NCBI GenBank assembly: GCA_037783545.1
Contig: JBBELK010000008.1
Location: 573,001-637,000 of the forward strand
Length of the DNA stretch: 64,000 bases
Reading direction: 5' to 3'
Source of the DNA: Henricia sp. BOLD:AAB3569
Taxonomy: Eukaryota > Echinodermata > Asteroidea > Spinulosida > Echinasteridae
Each line of letters begins with the position of its first letter. The stretch's first letter is position 1. Under the pieces are notes generated by a model. It saw only the letters and a list, made by a program, of their open reading frames with translations, made no database searches and was not told where the DNA came from. Shown here in pieces: positions 55,093-64,000 of the stretch. The position numbers and the translations under genes are program-made.

Positions 55093-55274
55093 CAGCACGA
55101 TATGTGGCAAACGGACTCCCCACTACCATTGTTCCCATATTGTGTCCCAAACATCCAAGGAATTTCCAAGGAATTCCGTTCAGTTTTTAGGGGTGATTGG
55201 TGCGTTAACAAAAGGGAAGAGTGTGTTGAGGTATAGTGGCGTTAGGGGGAGTCCCTCTGCCACATATCGTGCTG
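55093..55274. mobile_element. MITE (CAGCACGATATGTGGCA ends)
   Basis: CAGCACGATATGTGGCA at the left and TGCCACATATCGTGCTG at the right are exact inverses. The interior (GTTTGTTAAC-like, TGTTGAGGTATAG) is related to the outer parts of composite repeat P, so this looks like a compact form of that family. Confidence 0.8.
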
Positions 55275-55326
55275 GGTATAGGAAATACAGTCTGGCCAAA
55301 CTCCAAGGCGGCTTCCACACTCACCG

Positions 55327-55668
55327 TCACGTCATTTCGCATCCTCGTTCTAACGCAACCGTCCCCATGCCTCCAGGTGCTGGACTAATGAGCCAAACAA
55401 ACTTATTATTAACTTGTTTAGGACCCTTTAAATAATTAATTTGAGATAGCAGTTCTTGTCGTCTCTCACTTTTAATGGAATATTTTACAACATGCACTTC
55501 AATAGGGTCATCAAAATTAACACTACATGTATTAACATGATCAGTGGTTATTTCGTCAACATCAAACTGACGAACAAAGTGCGAATCAATAGAACTGAAA
55601 CGTAATGACGTCACGCAGTGTTTACCGCGGTGCATTATGGGTGAAAAGAGGGGACGAAATCTCTGCAT
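55327..55668 (-). other. Unrecognised 113-codon open frame
   Basis: It opens with an ATG at 55668. The first ~22 residues come from a MITE arm. The rest (HFVRQFDVDEITTDHVNTC..., KSERRQELLSQINYLK) has protein-like composition but matches no family I know. It could be an exon fragment or chance. Confidence 0.2.
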
Positions 55669-55970
55669 CTCTGGTTTGCGTGCGTTGCATGCGTAGCGCC
55701 TAGAGTATTATGCACGTAACTTTGTGAACTTTACACAAAAAAACTCAAAAACTAAGATCTTAAATGTCTAAAATGGTTCATGTCAACTTAGTTGTGCCTG
55801 CGTGAGTTCTAAGCCCACGAACGAACGCTGGAACTATATAGTTTTAACCATTAAGGTATCAAAAGGCGGCGAAAATGGCCATGCAATAATTGTGCAAACT
55901 AGCGATGCAGAGATTTTGTCCCCACATTTCACCCATAATGCACCGCGGTAAACATCGTGTGACGTCATTA
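55604..55970. mobile_element. Foldback MITE (AATGACGTCAC ends)
   Basis: The left arm AATGACGTCACGCAGTGTTT, then ACCGCGGTGCATTATGGGTG, is mirrored at the right (ATGCACCGCGGTAAACATCG, then TGTGACGTCATT). Arms are about 65 bp with ATGCAGAGATTT at the inner ends. Confidence 0.82.
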
Positions 55971-56004
55971 TGTCAGAGGTCTATTGGCGAGAACGTACCT
56001 AGTA

Positions 56005-56060
56005 ATTAGCGGCGTAGCTACAGGGGGCCGTGAGGCTCCCCCCCCCCCCCCCCCGGAAAT
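56005..56060. repeat. Poly-C tract in a GGCGTAGCTAC context
   Basis: GCGGCGTAGCTACAGGGGGC followed by a C run and CGGAAATTTGG. GGCGTAGC with homopolymer G/C is common at hAT-type element ends, but no partner end is seen here. Confidence 0.35.
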
Positions 56061-56590
56061 TTGGCAAACGGAGAAAAATATGGTGGCATGGCTTTCATTG
56101 TTTAATGTTTAATTTAATTATTGTTTAATTTACATTGTTTTCCCACTGGAACTGTATAAAGTGCTGTTTTTCTGGTGTAAAGTACGATGGTGTGAATGCA
56201 ATATGTATACAATGTAATGTGTTTGTTAGACAGTACTCAGCGTGTTTTCGTTTGTTCTTTGAATGTGTGGCATTCCTTTAACAATACAATACGTGACTCC
56301 TCATTTTGGTAATGGATCGGTAGAATGCCCATTGAACTTCACTTCATTCGTTTAAGTGGGGATTTTTTTCGTACTTCACTTGTCGAAGTAACGAGCACTG
56401 AAAGAGCCCGCTTCATTTGTTGCTGTTGGTGTGTTTTATTTGGTATACGCCAATTGTCATGGAACCATAAGGGTTACGTCAAACCGTAGTTAAGTTTCCA
56501 ATTTTTCATCTGAGCAAAATCAACGCTTTACTCCGAAGAAAGGACCGGATTTGCAGCGCTGGTGGTGCAATCTCCAATCCAGATTCCGGC
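56061..56590. other. No gene recognised; possible promoter region of the next exon
   Basis: AT-rich with no clear TATA box or Inr. It lies directly upstream of the candidate signal-peptide exon and may hold its promoter and 5' UTR. Confidence 0.3.
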
Positions 56591-56659
56591 AACGATTCAC
56601 TCATTGTCTGAGAGTTTGGCTTCTTGGGGCTTTTACCAAACATTGCGTTTAAAAGCAAC

Positions 56660-56726
56660 ATGTTCGCCGATCGCTGCATCGTACCATTGGTATTGATTAC
56701 TGTGCTGTCGCATGGAGTTTTCTCAG
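56660..56726 (+). CDS. Candidate first coding exon with signal peptide
   Basis: The ATG at 56660 opens 22 codons, MFADRCIVPLVLITVLSHGV then FS: a short polar start and a hydrophobic core (VPLVLITVL) as in secretory signal peptides. The exon ends at 56726 in ...TTCTCAG followed by GTAAGA, a consensus 5' splice donor (phase 1). A small frame also reads upstream from 56624. No second exon is recognised before the window ends, so the intron would be over 7 kb and filled by the satellite. The product would be a secreted or membrane protein of unknown kind. Confidence 0.4.
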
Positions 56727-57149
56727 GTAAGAATTTTATATACTTTCACTATTTATGCATACACTCGTGCATCTTTTTCTTCACCATAGATTCTGAACTC
56801 CCTACGGATTCTTAAAGCGGTCAGAGTTGAGAGGTTGATCAAATTTTGTTTCTTTACTTTTTTGACCCATCAAGCATCGGTAAGTGCGAACTTGATGAAC
56901 AAAATCAAATTTTGAGTGTTAGACAAATTTAAGATTTTGTGAGAAAACACTTTCAGCCTGTATCATAATGTTTTGTACACAAGGTCTGAAGCCCCGATTA
57001 ACTACTTAATTATTTTAGTGTTGATAGCAATGGTAAACAAACACCACCTTTTTTCCCGTGTAAAATTGTACCTTTGTGGGAGCATTTGCAAACTGAAGCT
57101 GCTTTAAAAAACCGTTTGCAAATGATTTGTTTTTACCGTTCACTCAACA
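56727..57149. other. No gene recognised; possibly intron
   Basis: AT-rich sequence after the candidate splice donor. No further coding block. Confidence 0.35.
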
Positions 57150-58060
57150 CAAAAAAATGACGGACACGGGCGGGAACAGCCTCTGTTTTCGTTACGATTT
57201 TTGATTTTTTATTTGTTCCGATACGGGCCGGCGAGAACAGCCTTTGTTTTCGGTTCGATTGTTTTGTATTGGCCGTTTCGATGCGGTCGGAACAGCATTT
57301 GTTTTTTTTATTTTTTTTGTTTTTTGGGGGGTGCTGTTCCGATGCGGTCTTTGTTTTCGTTAAGGTTTTTTATTTTTTATTTATTGGCTGTTCCGATGCG
57401 GTCGGAACAGCCTTTGTTTTCGTTACAGTTCTGGTTGGCTGTTCCGACACGGGCGGGAACAGCCTTTGTTTTCGTTATGATTTGTTTATTTTTTATTTTT
57501 TTAAATTTTATTGGCTGTTCCGATGCGGTCGGAACAGCCTTTGTTTTCGTTACGGTTTTTTGGCTGTTCCGATGCGGTCGGAACAGCCTTTGTTGGCTGT
57601 TCCGATGCGGTCGGAACAGCCTTTGTTTTCGTTACGGTTTGTTTTTTTTTTTTAATTTGTTTGGCTGTTCCGACACGGTCAGGAACAGCCTTTGTTTTCG
57701 TTACGATTTTTTTTTTATTGGCTGTTCCGATGCGGTCGGAACAGCCTTTGTTTTCGTTACGATTTTTTGTTTTTGGCTGTTCCGATGCGGTCGGAACAGC
57801 CTTTGTTTTCGTTACTTTTTTTTCTTGGCTGTTCCGATACGGTCGGAACAGCCTTTGTTTTCGTTACGATTTTTTTTTCTTTTCTTTTTGGCTGTTCCGA
57901 TACGGTCGGAACAGCCTTTGTTTTCGTTACGATTTATTGGCTGTTCCAACACGGTTGGGAACAGCCTTTGTTTTCGTTAATATTTTTTTTTTTTTTTTTT
58001 TTTTTTTGGCTGTTCCGATACGGTCGGAACAGCCTTTGTTTTCGTTAAGATTTTTTTTTT
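57150..58060. repeat. Hairpin minisatellite (GGCTGTTCCGA / TCGGAACAGCC)
   Basis: About 16 units of 33-75 bp. Each has an 11-bp stem, GGCTGTTCCGA and TCGGAACAGCC, with a loop such as TGCGG or TACGG, then TTTGTTTTCGTTACGA and a variable T-rich spacer. Loop and stem changes are often paired (CCAACACGGTTGG, CCGACACGGGCGG). Open frames in all three frames, up to 259 codons, come from the repeat. The same monomer occurs zero or two times at the matching place in later satellite units. Confidence 0.93.
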
Positions 58061-58639
58061 TTTCTTTTTCTTCTTCCACTTTTTTCAGACGCTTTTTCGG
58101 GCACTTGCACATTCATGATTGACTTCAAACTTCACATGGACATTGGTCACTATGTGAAGTTATGCACAGTACTAATGACGTCATAATGACGTCATCACGT
58201 GTCAGATTAAAGGGGCATGAAGTTTAATAAATTAAATATTCAAAAATCAATAAAAAATTAACCGTTTGACCTACGATCTTGATTCCTTCGGCATATACGA
58301 TGACTAACAAAGGTCTTTGAGATGCGCACACCCCTTGACCTTTGACCTCGTTTCCTATTGGTCAAACAGATTTTGCCTTGCCATTTGAAAGGGGTACAAT
58401 ATATCACGATGGGGTCAACTGTGTTACACTTCGACTAGGGTGGGGTATCCAAACATATAGCAACACCTTTGACCTTCCCTACATGTCAGATTAAAGTGGC
58501 ATGTAATAATATACAATATTTAAAAATCGATAAAAACTCAACCGTTTGACATACGATCGTGATTTATTCATATACAATCACTAACAAAGGTCATCCCGAA
58601 CACCACATATGTTTATAAAAAGGAGGGGAACAGCCATGT

Positions 58640-58666
58640 GTTCGTTTTCAACGAACACATTTCTAG
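58640..58666 (+). other. Helitron-like 3' terminus, copy 1
   Basis: Hairpin TGTGTTCGTT-TTC-AACGAACACA, then TTTCTAG, followed by T. Helitrons end in a short hairpin just before CTRR and insert 5' to a T; CTAG fits. Equivalent copies end at 59692, 61256, 61861 (AGGTCTAG variant with a longer loop) and 63432. Confidence 0.5.
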
Positions 58667-59665
58667 TTTTTTATTCTTTTCCTTCTTCCACTTTTTTCAG
58701 AGGCTATTTCGGACACTTGCACATTGATGATTGACTTCAAACTGCACATGGACATTGGTCACTATGTGAAGTTGTGCACAGTACTAATGACGTCATGATG
58801 ACGTCATCACGTGTCAGATTAAAGGGGCATGAAGTTTAATAAATTAAATATTCAAAAATCAATAAAAAATCAACCGTTTGACCTACGATCTTGATTCCTT
58901 CGGCATATACGATGACTAACAAAGGTCTTTGAGATGCGCACACCCCTTGACCTTTGACCTCGTTTTCTATTGGTCTAACAGATTTTGCCTTGCCATTTGA
59001 AAGTGGTGCAAGATATTTGGACAAAGTCAACTGTATTACACTTGGACCTAGGGTGGTGTATCCAAAAAATATGGCCGTGACCTTTGACCTTGCTCACTTC
59101 CGGTCGGAACCGGAAGTGGCCCTTAGTTTGGAAGTGGTAGGAGGTATTGAGATGGGGTCAATGGTGTTATTATCAGAGGCCCTCAAGCTTTCCAAAAATA
59201 TAAGTGATGACGTCATCGTACGAAATAGCGCCCTCTAGCGACAAGATGATTACGTAATGAAATATTGGAAAATCAATAAAAAATCAACCGTTTGACCTAC
59301 GATCTTGATTCCTTCGCCATATACGATCACTAACAAATGTCTTTAAGATGCGCACATGGCTTGACCTTTGACCTCGTTTCCTATTGGTCAAACAGATTTT
59401 GCCTTGCCATTTGAAAGGGGTACAATATATCACGATGGGGTCAACTGTGTTACACTTCGACTAGGGTGGGGTATCCAAACATATAGCAACACCTTTGACC
59501 TTCCCTACATGTCAGATTAAAGTGGCATGTAATAATATTCAATATTTAAAAATCGATAAAAACTCAACCGTTTGACATACGATCGTGATTTTTTCATATA
59601 CAATCACTAACAAAGGTCATCCCGAACACCACATATGTTTATAAAAAGGAGGGGAACAGCCATGT

Positions 59666-59692
59666 GTTCGTTTTCAACGAACACATTTCTAG
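59666..59692 (+). other. Helitron-like 3' terminus, copy 2
   Basis: Same hairpin and CTAG as copy 1, followed by TTTTT and two hairpin-minisatellite monomers (about 59697-59810). Confidence 0.5.
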
Positions 59693-61229
59693 TTTTTGGC
59701 TGTTCCAACACGGTTGGGAACAGCCTTTGTTTTCGTTAAGATTTTTTTTTTTTTTCTTTTTTTTGGCTGTTCCGATTCGGGTCGGAACAGCCTTTGTTTT
59801 CGTTACGATTTTTTTTTTTTTTTTTCTTTTTCTTCTTCCACTTTTTTCAGACGCTTTTTCGGGCACTTGCACATTCATGATTGACTTCAAACTTCACATG
59901 GACATTGGTCACTATGTGAATTAGTGCACAGTACTAATGACGTCATGATGACGTCATCACGTGTCAGATTAAAGGGGCATGAAGTTTAATAAATTAAATA
60001 TTCAAAAATCATTAAAAAATTAACCGTTTGACCTACGATCTTGATTCCTTCGCCATATACGATGACTAACAAGGGTCTTTCAGATGCGCACACCCCTTGA
60101 CCTTGGACCTCGTTTCCTATTGGTCAAACAGATTTTGCCTTGCCATTTGAAAGTGGTACAAGATATCTGGATGTGGTCAACTGTATTACACTTCGACCTA
60201 GGGTGGTGTATCCAAAAAATATGGTCGTGACCTTTGACCTTGCTCACTTCCGGTCGGAACCGGAAGTGGCCCTTAGTTTGGAAGTGGTAGGAGGTATTGA
60301 GATGGGGTCAATGGTGTTATTATCAGAGGCCCTCAAGCTTTCCAAAAATATAAGTGATGACGTCATCGTACGAAATAGCGCCCTCTAGCGACAAGATGAT
60401 TACGTAATGAAATATTGGAAAATCAATAAAAAATCAACCGTTTGACCTACGATCTTGATTCCTTCGCCATATACGATGACTAACAAGGGTCTTTGAGATG
60501 CGCACACCCCTTGACCTTGGACCTCGTTTCTTATTGGTCTAACAGATTTTGCCTTGCCATTTGAAAGTGGTACAAGATATCTGGATGTGGTCAACTGTAT
60601 TACACTTAGACCTAGGGTGGTGTATCCAAAAAATATGGTCGTGACCTTTGACCTTGCTCATTTCCGGTCGAAACCGGAAGTGGCCCTTAGTTTGAAAGTG
60701 GTAGGAGGTATTGAGATAGGGTCAATGGTGTTATTATCAGAGGCCCTTAAGCTTTCCAAAAATATAAGAGATGACGTCATCGTACGAAATAGCGCCCTCT
60801 AGCGACAAGATGATTACGTAATTAAATATTTAAAAATCAATACAAAATCTACCGTTTGACCTACGAAATTGATTCCTTCTGCATATACGATCACTAACAA
60901 ATGTCTTTAAGATGCGCACATGGCTTGACCTTTGACCTCGTTTCCTATTGGTCAAACAAATTTTGCCTTGCCATTTGAAAGGGGTACAATATACCACGAT
61001 GGGGTCAACTGTGTTACACTTCGACTAGGGTGGGGTATCCAAACATATAGCAACACCTTTGACTTTCCCTACATGTCAGATTAAAGGGGCATGTAATAAT
61101 ATTCAATATTTAAAAATAGATAAAAACTCAACCGTTTGACCTACGATCGTGATTTATTCATATACGATCACTAACAAAGGTCATCCCGAACACCATATAT
61201 GTTTATAAAAAGGAGGGGAACAGCCATGT

Positions 61230-61256
61230 GTTCGTTTTCAACGAACACATTTCTAG
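61230..61256 (+). other. Helitron-like 3' terminus, copy 3
   Basis: Same hairpin and CTAG, followed directly by the CTTTTTCTTCTTCCAC module with no minisatellite monomer. Confidence 0.5.
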
Positions 61257-61828
61257 TTTTTCTTTTTCTTCTTCCACTTTTTTCAGACGCTTTTTCGGGC
61301 ACTTGCACATTCATGATTGACTTCAAACTTCACATGGACATTGGTCACTATGTGAATTTGTGCACAGTACTAATTACGTCATGATGACGTCATCACGTGT
61401 CAGATTAAAGGGGCATGAAGTTTAATAAATTAAATATTCAAAAATCAATAAAAAATCTACCGTTTAACCTACGAATTTGATTCCTTCTGCATATACGATC
61501 ACTAACAAATGTCTTTAAGATGCGCACATGGCTTGACCTTTGACCTCGTTTCCTATTGGTCAAACAGATTTTGCCTTGCCATTTGAAAGGGGTATATCAC
61601 GATAGGGTCAACTGTGTTACACTTCTACTAGGGTGGGGTATCCAAACGTTATAGCAACACCTTTGACCTTCCCTACATGTCAGATTAAAGGGGCATGTAA
61701 TAATATTCAATAATTAAAAATCAATAAAAACTTAACCGTTTGACCTACGATCGTGATTTCTTCATATACGATCACTAACAAAGGTCATCCCGAACACCAT
61801 ATGTTTATAAAAAGGAGGGGAACAGCCA

Positions 61829-61861
61829 TGTGTTCGTTGTCAAGAACGAACACAGGTCTAG
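61829..61861 (+). other. Helitron-like 3' terminus, copy 4 (variant)
   Basis: The stem TGTTCGTT / AACGAACA has a longer loop and CAGGTCTAG replaces CATTTCTAG. Stem and CTAG are kept although the sequence between them changed. Two minisatellite monomers follow (61862-61960). Confidence 0.5.
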
Positions 61862-63405
61862 TTGGCTGTTCCAACACGGTTGGGAACAGCCTTTGTTTTC
61901 GTTAAGATTTTTATTTTTTTTTTGGCTGTTCCGATACGGTCGGAACAGCCTTTGTTTTCGTTAAGATTTTTTTATTTTTTATTTTTCTTTTTTTTTTTTT
62001 TCTTTTCCTTCTTCCACTTTTTTCAGACGCTATTTCGGACACTTGCACATTGATGATTGACTTCAAACTTCACATGGACATTGGTCACTATGTGAAGTTG
62101 TGCACAGTACTAATGACGTCATGATGACGTCATCACGTGTCAGATTAAAGGGGTATGAAGTTTAATAAATTAAATATTCAAAAATCAATAAAAAATCAAC
62201 CGTTTGACCTACGATCTTGATTCCTTCGCCATATACGATGACTAACAAAGGTCTTTGAGATGCGCACACCCCTTGACCTTTGACCTCGTTTCCTATTGGT
62301 CAAACAGATTTTGCCTTGCCATTTGAAAGTGGTGCAAGATATTTGGACAAAGTCACTTGTGTTACACTTCGACTAGGGTGGGGTATCTAAAAAATATTTT
62401 TGTGACCTTTGACCTTGCTCACTTCCGGTCGAAACCGGAAGTGGCCCTTAGTTTGAAAGTGAAAGGAGGTATTGAGATGGGGTCAATGGTGTTATTACCA
62501 GAGGCCCTTAAGCTTTCCAAAAATATAAGTGATGACGTCATCGTACGAAATAGCGCCCTCTAGCGACAAGATGATTACGTAATGAAATATTGGAAAATCA
62601 ATAAAAAATCAACCGTTTGACCTACGATCTTGATTCCTTCGGCATATACGATGACTAACAAAGGTCTTTGAGATGCGCACACCCCTTGACCTTGGACCTC
62701 GTTTCCTATTGGTCAAACAGATTTTGCCTTGCCATTTGAAAGTGGTACAAGATATCTGGATGTGGTCAACTGTATTACACTTAGACCTAGGGTGGTGTAT
62801 CCAAAAAATATGGTCGTGACCTTTGACCTTGCTCATTTCCGGTCGAAACCGGAAGTGGCCCTTAGTTTGAAAGTGGTAGGAGGTATTGAGATAGGGTCAA
62901 TGGTGTTATTATCAGAGGCCTATAAGCTTTCCAAAAATATAAGTGATGACGTCATCGTACGAAATAGCGCCCTCTAGCGACAAGATGATTACGTAATTAA
63001 ATATTCAAAAATCAATAAAAAAATCTACCGTTTGACCTACGAATTTGATTCCTTCTGCATATACGATCACTAACAAATGTCTTTAAGATGCCCACATGGC
63101 TTGACCTTTGACCTCGTTTCCTATTGGTCAAACAGATTTTGCCTTGCCATTTGAAAGGGGTGCAATATATCACGATGGGGTTAACTGTGTTACACTTCGA
63201 CTAGGGTGGGGTATCCAAACATATAGCAACACCTTTGACCTTCCCTACATGTCAGATTAAAGGGGCATGTAATAATATTCAATATTTAAAAATCGATAAA
63301 AACTCAACCGTTTGACGTACGATCGTGATTTCTTCATATACGATCACTAACAAAGGTCATCCCGAACACCATATATGTTTATAAAAAGGAGGGGAACAGC
63401 CATGT

Positions 63406-63432
63406 GTTCGTTTTCAACGAACACATTTCTAG
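63406..63432 (+). other. Helitron-like 3' terminus, copy 5
   Basis: Same hairpin and CTAG as copy 1, followed by a T run and the CTTCTTCCACTTTTTTC module, with no minisatellite monomer. Confidence 0.5.
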
Positions 63433-64000
63433 TTTTTTTTCTTTTCCTTCTTCCACTTTTTTCGGACGCTATTTCGGGCAGTTGCACATTCATGATTGAC
63501 TTCAAACTTCACATGGACATTGGTCACTATGTGAAGTTGTGCACAGTACTAATGACGTCATGATGACGTCATCACGTGTCAGATTAAAGGGGCATGAAGT
63601 TTAATAAATTAAATATTCAAAAATCAATAAAAAATCAACCGTTTGACCTACGATCTTGATTCCTTCGGCATATACGATGACTAACAAATGTCTTTGAGAT
63701 GCGCACACCCCTTGACCTTTGACCTCGTTTCCTATTGGTCAAACAGATTTTGCCTTGCCATTTGAAAGTGGTGCAAGATATTTGGACAAAGTCACTTGTG
63801 TTACACTTCGACTAGGGTGGGGTATCTAAAAAATATTTTTGTGACCTTTGACCTTGCTCACTTCCGGTCGAAACCAGAAGTGGCCCTTAGTTTGAAAGTG
63901 GTAGGAGGTATTGAGATGGGGTCAATGGTGTTATTATCAGAGGCCCTTAAGCTTTCCAAAAATATAAGTGATGACGTCATCGTACGAAATAGCGCCCTCT

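Larger units (their letters stand above)
58061..64000. repeat. Higher-order satellite, ~412-bp core, Helitron-like ends
   Basis: Mixed modules repeat to the end of the window. The core ATCAACCGTTTGACCTACGA...TTTTGCCTTGCCATTTGAAA recurs near 58250, 58860, 59270, 60012, 60422, 60836, 61446, 62184, 62596, 63018 and 63624, about 410-420 bp apart where tandem. A second module begins CTTCTTCCACTTTTTTCAG (58070, 58685, 59834, 61268, 62009, 63448). Motifs recur in place: TGACGTCA pairs (58176-58183, 58187-58194) with CACGTG (58196-58201), TGACCTTTGACCT (58336-58348, 59078-59090) and the palindrome CACTTCCGG...CCGGAAGTG (59095-59118). Confidence 0.92.

Noticed and set aside
57201-57980. 259-codon frame with LAVPMRSEQPLFSLRFF repeats
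   Set aside because: The hairpin minisatellite is open in all three forward frames and the T-rich spacers vary in length without keeping frame.
58954-59238. 82-94-codon frame repeated in five satellite units (also 60140, 60554, 62357, 62729)
   Set aside because: The frame is kept because the units are near-identical, it crosses the ETS-like palindrome, and no domain or start context supports it. A substitution test across many copies would settle it.

Overview
This window looks like a transposon-dense intergenic or intronic stretch of a nuclear animal genome. It carries three autonomous-type retrotransposons (a DIRS-like element, a Gypsy-like LTR element and a CR1/Jockey-like LINE), two tRNA-derived SINE families, many foldback MITEs and large satellite arrays. 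Stray sequence habits (TAGGCCTA, ACATGTACATGT, GCGCCCTCT) and the mix of element types suggest a marine invertebrate deuterostome such as an echinoderm, hemichordate or cephalochordate. That is an inference; nothing here fixes the species. There is no operon, rRNA or CRISPR array. The only support for a host gene is a possible signal-peptide first exon at 56660-56726 with a consensus splice donor, plus two weak open frames (THAP-like at 37420; unrecognised at 55327).

Layout. 1-1.77 kb: nothing recognised. 1.77-5.54 kb: DIRS-like element with gag and RT-RNaseH frames but no tyrosine recombinase; a SINE with a 13-bp target duplication sits in its leader. 5.5-7.3 kb: a 20-bp satellite, a second SINE and a long foldback element around a poly-G run. 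7.4-17.2 kb: a 31-bp satellite interrupted by what reads as one 9.26-kb element (7620-16878) with perfect 23-bp terminal inverted repeats, subterminal arrays of the palindrome CCCATATGGG and a 5.7-kb core. The two satellite flanks rejoin into a normal monomer. 17.3-21.8 kb: a LINE (PHD-finger ORF1; endonuclease/RT ORF2 with three in-frame stops) lodged in a ~53-bp satellite. 22-27.9 kb: a ~205-bp tandem repeat, MITEs and a SINE. 27.96-36.5 kb: a Gypsy-like LTR retrotransposon on the minus strand with intact gag and pol and nearly identical LTR sequences. 36.5-56 kb: inverted and direct duplications of several repeat families, a three-level nested insertion (MITE in TA-flanked element in SINE), a tRNA-like sequence and more MITEs. 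56.6-56.7 kb: the candidate host exon. 57.1-64 kb: a hairpin minisatellite running into a higher-order satellite that contains five copies of a Helitron-like 3' end and dense CRE, DR1, E-box and ETS-type motifs; it runs off the window.

How parts fit together. The retroelements encode their own copying machinery; SINEs of this kind normally depend on LINE proteins supplied in trans. MITEs depend on transposases that are not encoded here. The strongest novel candidates are the 9.26-kb CCCATATGGG element and the tandem Helitron-like satellite at the right end.
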